A DNA stretch of 64,000 bases from Pelagibacteraceae bacterium AG-414-E02 (GTDB lineage Bacteria; Pseudomonadota; Alphaproteobacteria; Pelagibacterales; Pelagibacteraceae), in the NCBI GenBank assembly GCA_003214615.1, contig QCLK01000003.1:113877-177876 (forward strand), in the 5' to 3' direction. The first letter of the stretch is position 1. Every line of letters starts with the position of its first letter. The notes below the pieces were generated by a model, which was not told the DNA's origin, searched no databases, and saw nothing but the letters and a program-made list of their open reading frames with translations. Below are positions 17,140 through 25,566 of this stretch, in pieces. Made by a program: the position numbers and the translations under genes.

Positions 17140-17157
17140 GACTTTTATATTTAATTT

Positions 17158-17234
17158 TGGTAGCGGGGGGCGGAGTCGAACCGCCGACCCCAGGCTTATG
17201 AGTCCTGTGCTCTAACCAACTGAGCTACCCCGCC
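17158..17234 (-). tRNA. tRNA-Met(CAT), elongator type
   Basis: A 77-base minus-strand cloverleaf with encoded CCA. The parts are acceptor GGCGGGG/CCCCGCT (terminal G-U), D-arm GCTC/GAGC, anticodon loop CTCATAA, variable loop GGGTC, T-arm GGCGG-TTCGACT-CCGCC, and discriminator A. The G1-U72 pair rather than the unpaired C1-A72 of initiators makes it elongator Met; an Ile2 (lysidine) identity is the alternative for any CAT anticodon. The last anticodon-stem pair is an A31/G39 mismatch, which is unusual. It sits between rmlD-like and DUF4422 genes in the glycan region. Confidence 0.93.
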
Positions 17235-17389
17235 TTCTTCTTTAATTTGATTTATAATAGCTTTATTTTTTATTTCAAACAACTTTTTTACTATTTCTAA
17301 TGTTATTAAATCTGGTCTGTAAGAACTTGATTCAAAAATACGACTACTGTTGAATGATAGAAAAAATTTAGGTAGTTTGCATTCATATT

Positions 17390-18199
17390 ATGAGCAATCT
17401 AATTATGTATTGTCTTTCTTTACATAACAAAAATTATAAAATTATTAAAGATTTAGGTTATGTCCCGGTGGGTCTTGGTAAGGATTCTTTCTCTTCCGAC
17501 TGGTTAACAGACAAAACTGGAGATAATATGTCAGAAAAAAATCCTTACTACGGTGAATATAGTTTTCATTATTGGTTTTGGAAAAATAAGATTGATGAAA
17601 TAAAAGATGGAACTTGGATTGGCTTTTGTGCTTATAGAAGATTTTGGTTAAAAAACAAAGATACCATTTTTACTCAACAAAAAACAAATTTTTTATCTGA
17701 TATTCCAAATGAATGGAATAATTATAATGTAATTTTAGGTCCTCAATTTTTTATTAATAAAATGAGTTTTAGTAAAATGGTCAAACACGGTTTAAGATCT
17801 CTTATAAATTATCCACCAGCAATATTTGAAAAAAAAAGAAATATTAAGTTTCATTTTAATGCTTTTCATGGTTTTGGTAAACTTGACAAAGCAATAGATT
17901 TATTAGAGGAAAAAGATAGAGAAGATTTTAGAAAATTTACTGAAGAAAATACATCTTATAACATGGGAAATATGTTTATATGTAATTCCAAAGAAATTAT
18001 AAAAGACTATTATAATTCTGTTTTTCCTTGGTTAAAAAGGTGTGAAAAAATTTTTGGATACGATTTAAGTTCCTATGGAAATGCTAGAATATACGGCTTT
18101 TTAGCTGAGAGATTTCTGCCATACTGGTTTAACAAATATACAAAGCCTTTAAGTTGGCCTATTATATTTTTTGATATTAATTCCAACCAAATAAAATAA
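17390..18199 (+). CDS. DUF4422 family putative glycosyltransferase
   Basis: A 269-residue protein with the DUF4422 layout: YVPVGLG near residue 24, then TDKTGDNMSEKNPYYGEYSF, HYWFWKNK and IGFCAYRRFW, and near the C-terminus YGFLAERFLPYWF. DUF4422 domains occur in capsule and LPS loci and are thought to be glycosyltransferases; I see no independent catalytic proof here. There is no signal peptide. It is the first of five same-strand genes with 3-base gaps or overlaps, through 22615. Confidence 0.82.
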   Translation: MSNLIMYCLSLHNKNYKIIKDLGYVPVGLGKDSFSSDWLTDKTGDNMSEKNPYYGEYSFHYWFWKNKIDEIKDGTWIGFCAYRRFWLKNKDTIFTQQKTNFLSDIPNEWNNYNVILGPQFFINKMSFSKMVKHGLRSLINYPPAIFEKKRNIKFHFNAFHGFGKLDKAIDLLEEKDREDFRKFTEENTSYNMGNMFICNSKEIIKDYYNSVFPWLKRCEKIFGYDLSSYGNARIYGFLAERFLPYWFNKYTKPLSWPIIFFDINSNQIK

Positions 18200-18202
18200 G
18201 AA

Positions 18203-19402
18203 ATGAAATGTAAAGTATCAGGAAAGAAAATTTTTAAATTTATGTCATTTGGAAAAATGCCTATGGCAAATGGATTTCTTGATGAAAAAAATTTTAAAAA
18301 TGAATTTTTTTATAATTTAGAAGTGGGATTTTGCAAAGAAAATTATCTTTTCCAAATTAATGATCATCCTAAATCACAAAAAATATTTAATAACAAATAT
18401 CCATTTTACACAAGTAAATCAAGATACATGATCAAACATTTTAAAAATTACTTTAATTGGTTAAAAAAAAATTACTTAACCACTAATTCAAGAATTGTTG
18501 AAATAGGTTCAAATGATGGAACGTTTATTAATAATTTTAAAAATTTTAATATAGAACATTGTGGATTCGAACCGTCTAAAAATGTAGCAAATTTTTCAAA
18601 AAAAAGAGGTATAAAAGTTATACCTGATTTTTTTAATTTGAAAAATGCTTCGAATTTAAAAAAATTTAAGTATAAAACCGACATAATATGTGCTGCAAAT
18701 GTTATAAGTCACATCCCAAATTTGAATGACTTAATAAAGGGAATAGATTTGCTTTTATCTAAAAAAGGGGTTTTTGTTTTTGAAGAACCTTATTTAGGTT
18801 CTATGCTGAAAAAAATTTCTTATGATCAAATTTATGATGCTCATGTATATATGTTCTCTTTGTTATCTGTGAGAAGTATATTTAAAAAATTTGGATTTGA
18901 TTTAATTGATGCAGTTCCACAAATTACACATGGCGGCTCGATGAGATATGTAATTTCGAGAACAAAAACAAGAACTGTTAAACCTCGTTTAAAAAAATTA
19001 ATTCAAAAAGAAATAAATATGGGCATGAATAAAATTGATAGATATTTAAAATTTAAAAAAGATTGTGAATTATCAAGAAAAAATTTTAAAAAAGAAATAG
19101 AAAATTATAAAAATAATGGAAAAAAAATATGTGGTTATGCTGCTGCAGCAAAAAGTACAACTGTCTTAAATTATTGTGGTATAGGTAGAAATTATATAGA
19201 TTTTATCGCAGACTCTACTAAAGAAAAAATTGGTAAATATTCACCAGGAATGCACATACCAATTGTATCAATAGATCATTTTCATAAGAATCGACCAGAT
19301 GTGACTGTTTTATTTTCATGGAATCACAAGAGAGAAATTTTAGAAAAGGAGAAAAATTTTTCTAAGAATGGTGGTAAATGGATCTCACATGTTAAAAAGT
19401 AA
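18203..19402 (+). CDS. sugar C-methyltransferase (SAM-dependent)
   Basis: A 399-residue three-domain methyltransferase of the TylC3/NovU/TcaB9 type. It has an N-terminal zinc-like domain, a central SAM fold with VEIGSNDGTF (99-108), and a C-terminal domain with CGYAAAAKSTTVLNYCGI and FIADSTKEKIGKYSPG. The family methylates C3 or C5 of NDP-4-ketosugars. The four-cysteine zinc motif is degenerate: Cys3 and Cys44 remain but their CxxC partners are replaced. Its end overlaps the quinoprotein gene. Together with the RfbH-like gene it points to a branched or deoxysugar. Confidence 0.88.
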   Translation: MKCKVSGKKIFKFMSFGKMPMANGFLDEKNFKNEFFYNLEVGFCKENYLFQINDHPKSQKIFNNKYPFYTSKSRYMIKHFKNYFNWLKKNYLTTNSRIVEIGSNDGTFINNFKNFNIEHCGFEPSKNVANFSKKRGIKVIPDFFNLKNASNLKKFKYKTDIICAANVISHIPNLNDLIKGIDLLLSKKGVFVFEEPYLGSMLKKISYDQIYDAHVYMFSLLSVRSIFKKFGFDLIDAVPQITHGGSMRYVISRTKTRTVKPRLKKLIQKEINMGMNKIDRYLKFKKDCELSRKNFKKEIENYKNNGKKICGYAAAAKSTTVLNYCGIGRNYIDFIADSTKEKIGKYSPGMHIPIVSIDHFHKNRPDVTVLFSWNHKREILEKEKNFSKNGGKWISHVKK

Positions 19403-21413
19403 AAAAATAATAAAAATATTATTTTTATTAATTTTATTATTTATCTCTTTTATCTTTATCGAAATGCTGTCTGTCTCATTTAAGTATGTAAATAAACCTT
19501 TTGTTACTTTTGATATTAACAATATTAGGAATCCTCAAATTAAAAAAATTACAAGAACTATTGACAATATATACTCAGTTATCCTTTTAAAAGTAAGTGA
19601 TCAACATAAAAATTATCTTGATCAAAGAGATGACAATTTTGACCAATTGCCTCAACAAAAAATCATAAAAGCAGAAAGTGATAATTTTACTTTAAGTAAA
19701 CTAAATAATTTTAATAATTTAGATGATTGGAAACGAAGTCATGGAAATCATTCATCAAATAGATTTTCTGATTTAAATCAAATTAATTTAAGTAATGTAA
19801 AAAATTTAGATTTAGTGTGGAAATATAAATTTGATGAAATTAAAAGAGATATACAAGCTAATCCAATAATTGCTGAAAATAAAATATTTTTACCTTCTAC
19901 AGGTCATAAAATTGTTTCTCTAAATGCCGAAAATGGAAAAAAAATATGGGAATACAAAATTGATAGCACGCCAGCAAGAAGAGGTTTGATTTATTGGTCT
20001 GATGAAAACAAAAAATCCAGAATATATTTTTGCGCTGAAAGAGAATTAATAAGTCTTAGCGCTGAAACAGGTGAGTTAATTAAACAATTTGGCGATAATG
20101 GTAAAGTCAAACTAAAGAGACGATGTAAAATATCTCCAGCCATTGTAAGAGATAAATTAATAATAGCCACTGTTGAGCCTGCTCTTGAAATTTATAATCT
20201 GTTTAGTGGAAAGCTTTTGTGGAAATACTATCTTAAAGAAACTCAAATTAATAAAAAAAGATACGGTGGCAAAAGATATGACTATTCTGGAGGAAATCCC
20301 TGGGGAGGAATTTCTGCTGATGTTGATAGAGGTATAGTTTTTGTAACCACTGGTAATGCAGGTTTTTATTTTAATGGAGTTAATAGACCAGGTGATAATA
20401 AGTATTCTAATTCTATTATTGCAATAGATATTATAAATAAAAAAAAACTATGGGACTTTCAAGAAGTTTCACATGATATTTGGAATTTAGATATCGCTTC
20501 TCCACCTATACTAACTTCCATTACAATAAAAGATTTAAAAATCGATGTTACAATAGCAGTTACTAAAATGGGAAATACATTAATCTTGGATAGATTAACA
20601 GGTAAGCCTATTTTTGATTTCCATAAAAAAAAAGCCCCAAGATCTAAAATTCCGGGTGAGAAAACCGCATATTACCAACCTAATCTAAAAATCCCGGAAC
20701 CTTTTTCAAAACAATTTTTTTCTGAAAAAGAAATTACAAATATTTCAGAAGAAAGTAAAAATTTTATAAAAAATAGAATAAAAAATGCAAATTTTGGATT
20801 TTTTCAGCCTCATGAACTAGAAAAAGAAAATATTTTTTTTGGTTTTCATGGAGGGGCTTCTTGGATGGGGGCTTCAGTAAATAATAAAAATGGGATAATG
20901 TATGTCACATCACATAATATCCCATGGATAGCAACAATTAATAAAATCAAAAAAAAATACAGCTATTATAAATACGAAAGCAAAACCGAAAGGTTGTTTG
21001 ATCAAAATGGTTATCCTGGTTCTAAACCTCCCTGGGGCACTTTAACCTCTATAAATTTAAATACTGGAAAAATAATCTGGCAGGTGCCTTTTGGTGAGTA
21101 TAAAGAATTAACAAAAAAAGGCGTACAAATTACAGGTACAGAAAATTATGGAGGTGCTACCGGCACTTCAGGCAATTTAATATTTGCTACTGGAACCGTT
21201 GACAAAAAAATAAGGGCGTTTGACTCAACTAATGGAAAAGAAGTATGGTCCTATCAACTTGAATTTGCCGGCTCTGGGCCACCCTCAATATACTCTGTGA
21301 ATGGTGAACAATATGTAGTAGTAGCGTCCACGGGTAGCTATTCATTATCATCAGGTTATCGAGATTTAATAAAATATGGAAATTTATTATACTGTTTTAA
21401 ATTAAAAAAATGA
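19389..21413 (+). CDS. membrane-anchored PQQ-dependent dehydrogenase-like protein
   Basis: A 674-residue quinoprotein. One hydrophobic anchor lies at about residues 5-25, followed by an eight-bladed-propeller type sequence with repeated blade ends (LDLVWKYKF, GKKIWEYKI, GKLLWKYYL, KKLWDFQEV, GKIIWQVPFG, GKEVWSYQL). DWKRSHGNHSSNRFSDL and NPWGGISADVDRGIVFVTTGN match the glucose dehydrogenase/quinate dehydrogenase class. The family oxidises sugars or alcohols in the periplasm with PQQ and a quinone acceptor. Met at 19389 is chosen over 19368 because it sits just before the anchor. No PQQ synthesis genes are in the window. Its presence in a glycan operon is odd. Confidence 0.85.
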   Translation: MLKSKKIIKILFLLILLFISFIFIEMLSVSFKYVNKPFVTFDINNIRNPQIKKITRTIDNIYSVILLKVSDQHKNYLDQRDDNFDQLPQQKIIKAESDNFTLSKLNNFNNLDDWKRSHGNHSSNRFSDLNQINLSNVKNLDLVWKYKFDEIKRDIQANPIIAENKIFLPSTGHKIVSLNAENGKKIWEYKIDSTPARRGLIYWSDENKKSRIYFCAERELISLSAETGELIKQFGDNGKVKLKRRCKISPAIVRDKLIIATVEPALEIYNLFSGKLLWKYYLKETQINKKRYGGKRYDYSGGNPWGGISADVDRGIVFVTTGNAGFYFNGVNRPGDNKYSNSIIAIDIINKKKLWDFQEVSHDIWNLDIASPPILTSITIKDLKIDVTIAVTKMGNTLILDRLTGKPIFDFHKKKAPRSKIPGEKTAYYQPNLKIPEPFSKQFFSEKEITNISEESKNFIKNRIKNANFGFFQPHELEKENIFFGFHGGASWMGASVNNKNGIMYVTSHNIPWIATINKIKKKYSYYKYESKTERLFDQNGYPGSKPPWGTLTSINLNTGKIIWQVPFGEYKELTKKGVQITGTENYGGATGTSGNLIFATGTVDKKIRAFDSTNGKEVWSYQLEFAGSGPPSIYSVNGEQYVVVASTGSYSLSSGYRDLIKYGNLLYCFKLKK

Positions 21414-22615
21414 AAATCTATTACGGAAAAGCAATTTATGATAATAAAGAGGTATCTGCAGCTATTAAGGTATTAAAGAAGAATAATCTTAATTTAGTAG
21501 ATGGTCCATCAGTAAAGAATTTTGAAAAAAAAGTTGTAAAATTATTTGGAAAAAAATATGGATTAATGGTGAATTCAGGCTCATCGGCTAATTTACTTGG
21601 TTTGGCTTCTTTTAATTTTAAAAAAGGATCAGAAATAATAACCCCTTCTCTAACTTTCTCAACTACCATATCCCCGATCTATCAACTAGGTTTAATCCCT
21701 CATTTTATTGATGTGGAAGAAAATAAATTTGTAGCAAATATTGATCAAATCAAAAAATGTATTAATAAAAAAACTGTTGCAATTATGATTCCAAATCTTT
21801 TAGGTAACATACCTGAATGGAAAAAAATTTCAAAAATTGCAAAAAGATATAATCTAAAAGTAATAGAAGATTCTGCTGATACAATTGGATATAGTTATGA
21901 AAACTCTAATACGTCAAAATATTCTGATGTTGTAACTAATAGTTTTTATGCATCCCACATTATAACTGGAGCTGGGATTGGTGGGTTAGTTTGTTTTAAT
22001 GACAAAAAATTATATGATAGAGCTAAACTTTTAAGAGGATGGGGAAGATCGTCAGCAGTTTTTAACGAATCTGAAGGTATTAAATTAAGATTTAATACTA
22101 AAGTTGACGGAATACCTTACGATGGAAAATATATATTTTCTGCTATGGGGTATAATTTTTTACCTTCAGAAATATCAGCCGCTTTTGCAATAGAGCAACT
22201 AAAAAAATTAAAAAAAAATATTAAAAAAAGAATAAAGAACTTTAAATTTTTAATTAATTTTTTTAAAAAATATTCATTTTTTGTAAAATTACCAGTTCAA
22301 AATGAAAGTGTAAAAACTGGATGGTTAGCCTTTCCTATAGTTTTAAAAGAAAAAGGGAGAATTCAAAGAAAAGATTTACAAATGTTTTTAGAAAAAAAAG
22401 GAATTCAAACAAGAACAATATTTACTGGAAACATACTGAGACAACCAATTATGAAAGGTCAATATTATAAAAAACATAAATCAGCGACAAAAATAAGCAA
22501 TGATGTTATGAAAAATGGAATTTTAATTGGGTGCCATCATGGATTAAACTCTAAGGAACTTAAGTATATGTGCAAAAACTTTGCAAATTTTTTTAAAAAT
22601 AAAAAAATTAATTAA
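21410..22615 (+). CDS. RfbH-like NDP-4-keto-6-deoxyhexose 3-dehydrase (DegT/AHBA fold)
   Basis: A 401-residue PLP-fold enzyme of the DegT/DnrJ/EryC1 family. Asp154 in VIEDSAD contacts the cofactor. The usual Schiff-base Lys is replaced by His183 in SFYASHIITGAG, the hallmark of 3-dehydrases (RfbH, ColD). GWGRSS and DGIPYDGKYIFSAMGYN also match RfbH. The cysteine cluster that binds [2Fe-2S] in RfbH is absent (no Cys between 196 and about 370), so ColD-like PLP/glutamate chemistry is more likely. It would remove the 3-hydroxyl from a 4-keto-6-deoxysugar, giving a 3,6-dideoxysugar. It overlaps the quinoprotein by 4 bases. Confidence 0.8.
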   Translation: MKIYYGKAIYDNKEVSAAIKVLKKNNLNLVDGPSVKNFEKKVVKLFGKKYGLMVNSGSSANLLGLASFNFKKGSEIITPSLTFSTTISPIYQLGLIPHFIDVEENKFVANIDQIKKCINKKTVAIMIPNLLGNIPEWKKISKIAKRYNLKVIEDSADTIGYSYENSNTSKYSDVVTNSFYASHIITGAGIGGLVCFNDKKLYDRAKLLRGWGRSSAVFNESEGIKLRFNTKVDGIPYDGKYIFSAMGYNFLPSEISAAFAIEQLKKLKKNIKKRIKNFKFLINFFKKYSFFVKLPVQNESVKTGWLAFPIVLKEKGRIQRKDLQMFLEKKGIQTRTIFTGNILRQPIMKGQYYKKHKSATKISNDVMKNGILIGCHHGLNSKELKYMCKNFANFFKNKKIN

Positions 22616-23483
22616 TCTTAGGCCTAAAAAAGGATCTTTTCAGTATATACGCATTTAAAAGTCCGGATAATTCTGACTTATGCAACTGAAAATTATATTC
22701 ATCACGCTTTAATTTAAAATAAATGCAGTACCTAATAGAACGTATAAGATTCGGAAGAGTTTTCCTAAAAGCACGAAGATAATTATAGTGCTTTCTATAA
22801 AAGTAAAATTTTGACCAACAATAATGCCAATTTCTACATATTAAAACCTCTTTTTGAAAATTTGAATGTGAAGATTGTCTTCCTAAATGACTAAACTTTA
22901 AATTTTCAATTACATAAAGTTTTTGATTATTTTTTCTCAATCTTAAACAAAGGTCAGCATTTTCAAAATAAAGGAAAATTTTTTCATCCATAAATTCAGA
23001 AGTGGCAAATTTATCTTTATTGATTATTAATACCGCTCCATCAATTTCATCTACTTCTTTTAAAACAAAGTTATGTATTTTTTTATCTACCATCTTATTA
23101 ATATTATTTTTATTTATCGTGTAATTTTTATAAATACTTTCGTCAAAATAGGTTGGTGATAAAATCGAAAATTCTTTAAATTTTTTAATAATATCAGAAA
23201 TATGGGAAAAACATTCTTTGCTTATATTTGCATCAGCAACCATACAAATTACAATGCTATTTTTTGATTTTTCGATTCCTAAATTTAAAGCTCCTCCATA
23301 ACCAAGGTTTGTTTTAGGAATAACAACCTCAACGTTAGAATATGATTTTTCTAATTTTTCTTTTAAGTCTTTATCTAAAGAATTTTCAATAACAATGATT
23401 TGATTTTTATTTTCAATAGCTTTTATGTGTTCCTCGATTAGATGAAAACTTTTAAATGATACAATGACAACAGAAAAATCCAT
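22608..23483 (-). CDS. glycosyltransferase family 2
   Basis: A 291-residue GT-A protein, paralogous in layout to the 13090 gene. It has SVVIVSFKSFHLIEEHIKAI at the N-terminus, GYGGALNLGIEKSKNSIVICMVADANI in place of the usual DxD loop, and IFLYFENADLCLRLRKNNQK for the acceptor side. The canonical Asp-x-Asp is VADAN, so a metal ligand is retained. It probably adds a deoxysugar to the glycan built by adjacent genes. It is convergent with the RfbH-like gene (8-base overlap). Confidence 0.88.
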   Translation of the reverse strand: MDFSVVIVSFKSFHLIEEHIKAIENKNQIIVIENSLDKDLKEKLEKSYSNVEVVIPKTNLGYGGALNLGIEKSKNSIVICMVADANISKECFSHISDIIKKFKEFSILSPTYFDESIYKNYTINKNNINKMVDKKIHNFVLKEVDEIDGAVLIINKDKFATSEFMDEKIFLYFENADLCLRLRKNNQKLYVIENLKFSHLGRQSSHSNFQKEVLICRNWHYCWSKFYFYRKHYNYLRAFRKTLPNLIRSIRYCIYFKLKRDEYNFQLHKSELSGLLNAYILKRSFFRPKIN

Positions 23484-23489
23484 TATTAA

Positions 23490-23969
23490 TCAATTTTTTA
23501 ATGCTGGGAAAACAGGATTCATTTTCAAAAATAATCTTTGATATTCCTGCTTTATGCATTTATTTGCTATGTACGTAATATCTGCAGATTTAGCAATTTT
23601 TTTTGCTTCATCATTTTGAATTCCATACTGTAGCCAAATTACTTTTGTTCCGATTTTTGTAGCTTGTTTAGCTATTAAAGGCGTTTCTTTTGATGGACGA
23701 AAAATGTTTACTATATCAACTGGATTCTTAATATCTTCTAATTTTTCAAGTACAGTTTCGCCATTTATTTTTTTACCTGCAGAAAAAGGATTTATGGGTA
23801 TTACTTTATAGCCAAATTCCTGAAGATAATTCATAACAATAATTGAAGGTCTTCTTACAATGTTAGATGTGTCTTCCTTTTTTATAGAACTTACACCAAC
23901 CATTGCTATTATTTTTGCCGAACCAAGAATATTTTTGATTTGTTGATCTTCTGTTCCAATATTAACCAT
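23490..23969 (-). CDS. CoA-binding protein (YccU-like)
   Basis: A 159-residue single-domain Rossmann protein of the CoA_binding_2 family. AMVGVSSIKKEDTSNIVRRPSI (about 22-43) is the nucleotide loop, and VDIVNIFRPSKETPLIAKQA and KVIWLQYGIQNDEAKKIAK match YccU-type proteins, which are standalone relatives of the succinyl-CoA synthetase alpha N-terminus. The enzymatic role in the family is unknown. It abuts the enoyl-CoA hydratase paralogue without spacer, so the pair may share acyl-CoA handling. Confidence 0.87.
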   Translation of the reverse strand: MVNIGTEDQQIKNILGSAKIIAMVGVSSIKKEDTSNIVRRPSIIVMNYLQEFGYKVIPINPFSAGKKINGETVLEKLEDIKNPVDIVNIFRPSKETPLIAKQATKIGTKVIWLQYGIQNDEAKKIAKSADITYIANKCIKQEYQRLFLKMNPVFPALKN

Positions 23970-24755
23970 CTATTTATTTTTCCAATTTGGATTTCTTTTT
24001 TCTAAAAAAGCAGTAATACCCTCTTTTGCATCCTGGGCCATCATATTTTCTGTCATTATTTTACTTGTATACTTATATGCTTTTCTTAATGGCATCTCTA
24101 ACTGTTTATAAAAACCTTTTTTTCCAATTTTAACTGTGAAGTTAGATTTAGATGCAATTTTTTTTGCAAGCTTTAAAGTTTCATTTTCTAATTTTGAAAT
24201 TGGATAATGGTCATTAATTAAACCAATTTCTTTTGCATAACTCGCATTAACCGGATCTCCTGTTAACAACATTTTCATCGTTTTTTTCCTGCTAACTTTT
24301 CTACTAACTGCTACCATAGGTGTGCTACAAAATAATCCAATATTCACTCCTGGAGTTGCAAATATTGCTTCGTCAGAGCTTACAGCTAAATCGCAACTTG
24401 CAACCAACTGACAACCAGCCGCAAAAGCTGCACCATGAACCTTTGCTATAACTGGTTTGTTCCCCTCAACAATTTCTAACATCAACTTTGAACATAGACT
24501 AAATAATTTTTTATATTTTTTCTTTTTTAAAGAATTAATTTCTTTTAAATTATGCCCTGCACAAAACCCCTTTCCGTTTCCTTCTATAATTATTATTTTT
24601 GTTTTTTTATCTTTATTTAAAGTTTTGAAACATTTTATTAAAGACTTTAGTGTTGCATATGAAAGAGAATTATAAGTACTTGGTTCATTGAGTATTATTC
24701 TAGATATGCCACTACTGGCCTCACGAACAATGATATTTACAAATTTTTTAGCCAT
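23970..24755 (-). CDS. enoyl-CoA hydratase/isomerase family protein (ECHDC3-like)
   Basis: A 261-residue crotonase-fold protein. Oxyanion-hole segments GKGFCAGHNLKEI and VHGAAFAAGCQLVASCD are present. The two glutamates used by true hydratases are replaced: Gln in GCQLV and Gly in ATPGVNIGLF. FATPGVNIGLFCSTPMVAVSR is the signature of the ECHDC3 subgroup, whose reaction is not established. Crotonase chemistry without those acids suggests another CoA-ester reaction. It forms a two-gene operon with the CoA-binding protein. Confidence 0.88.
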   Translation of the reverse strand: MAKKFVNIIVREASSGISRIILNEPSTYNSLSYATLKSLIKCFKTLNKDKKTKIIIIEGNGKGFCAGHNLKEINSLKKKKYKKLFSLCSKLMLEIVEGNKPVIAKVHGAAFAAGCQLVASCDLAVSSDEAIFATPGVNIGLFCSTPMVAVSRKVSRKKTMKMLLTGDPVNASYAKEIGLINDHYPISKLENETLKLAKKIASKSNFTVKIGKKGFYKQLEMPLRKAYKYTSKIMTENMMAQDAKEGITAFLEKRNPNWKNK

Positions 24756-24781
24756 ATTCGTAAGATATCCATCAAGTAATA

Positions 24782-24822
24782 CAAAGCAATCAATAATTAC
24801 TAATATTAGGTTGATTACTTTG
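24782..24822. repeat. imperfect inverted repeat in divergent promoter region
   Basis: Arms CAAAGCAATCAA and TTGATTACTTTG pair over 12 positions with one mismatch, around a 17-base loop. They lie in the 117-base space between the divergent enoyl-CoA hydratase and GT2 genes. It could be an operator for a dimeric regulator or an RNA hairpin in either leader. In such AT-rich sequence chance symmetry is possible. Confidence 0.35.
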
Positions 24823-24872
24823 AAATAATAACAAAATTTATATATAAGAAATTGATAAAAAATGTAATTTAA

Positions 24873-25562
24873 ATGATTTTAAGTATTATTATTCCTGTAT
24901 TTAACGAAGAAAAAACAATTGTTGAAATTTTAGAAAAGATCAAAAAAAATTCTTCAAGCGAAATTCAATATGAAGTTATAGTAATCGATGACGGATCTAC
25001 TGATAAAACCAAAAAATTACTAGAAGATAACAAAAATCTTTTTGATAAGCTCTTATCTAATGAAACTAATAAAGGAAAGGGTTTTTCGGTAAAAAAAGGG
25101 ATTTTAAATTCAACTGGTTCTCACATAATATTTCAAGATGCAGATTTGGAGTATGATCCAAGCGATTACAAAAAGTTCGAGAAAATATTTTTAGAATTTG
25201 AAGCTGATGGTATTATTGGATCAAGATTTGTATACGCTAACTACACTCGATCTCATAATATATTAAATAAAATAGGAAATAAAATTCTAACCTTAATATT
25301 TAACCTTTTATACAATACCACTTTTACAGATATATATTCTTGTTACTTCGCTTTTAAAAAAGATTTACTAGATGTAAATTCACTGCAAACTGAAGGTTTT
25401 GAACAACATGCAGAAATTTTATGCAAAGTTATAAAAAAAGGAAATAAATTTTATGAAGTTCCAATAAACTATAATGGCAGAAATATATCAGAAGGAAAAA
25501 AAATAAAAGCACACCATTTCTTTACAGTTTTATTCCAGATTATAAAAAGACGATTTATATAG
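24873..25562 (+). CDS. glycosyltransferase family 2 (polyprenyl-phosphate sugar transferase-like)
   Basis: A 229-residue DPM1-like GT2 without membrane segments. IIIPVFNEEKTIVEIL at the N-terminus, DDGSTD (39-44) and the metal motif DADLEYDP (89-96) are all intact; GSRFVYANYTRSHN follows, and YSCYFAFKKDLL carries the late catalytic region. The family loads hexoses such as mannose or glucose onto polyprenyl phosphate at the cytoplasmic face. The adjacent GT-C-like membrane protein could use such a lipid-linked sugar (inference). Confidence 0.9.
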   Translation: MILSIIIPVFNEEKTIVEILEKIKKNSSSEIQYEVIVIDDGSTDKTKKLLEDNKNLFDKLLSNETNKGKGFSVKKGILNSTGSHIIFQDADLEYDPSDYKKFEKIFLEFEADGIIGSRFVYANYTRSHNILNKIGNKILTLIFNLLYNTTFTDIYSCYFAFKKDLLDVNSLQTEGFEQHAEILCKVIKKGNKFYEVPINYNGRNISEGKKIKAHHFFTVLFQIIKRRFI

Positions 25563-25566
25563 AGAT

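Noticed and set aside
17158..17198. Peptide ending VAQLVRAQDS at the tRNA
   Set aside because: It is the well-known artefact of translating a tRNA 5' half. Not reported as a protein.
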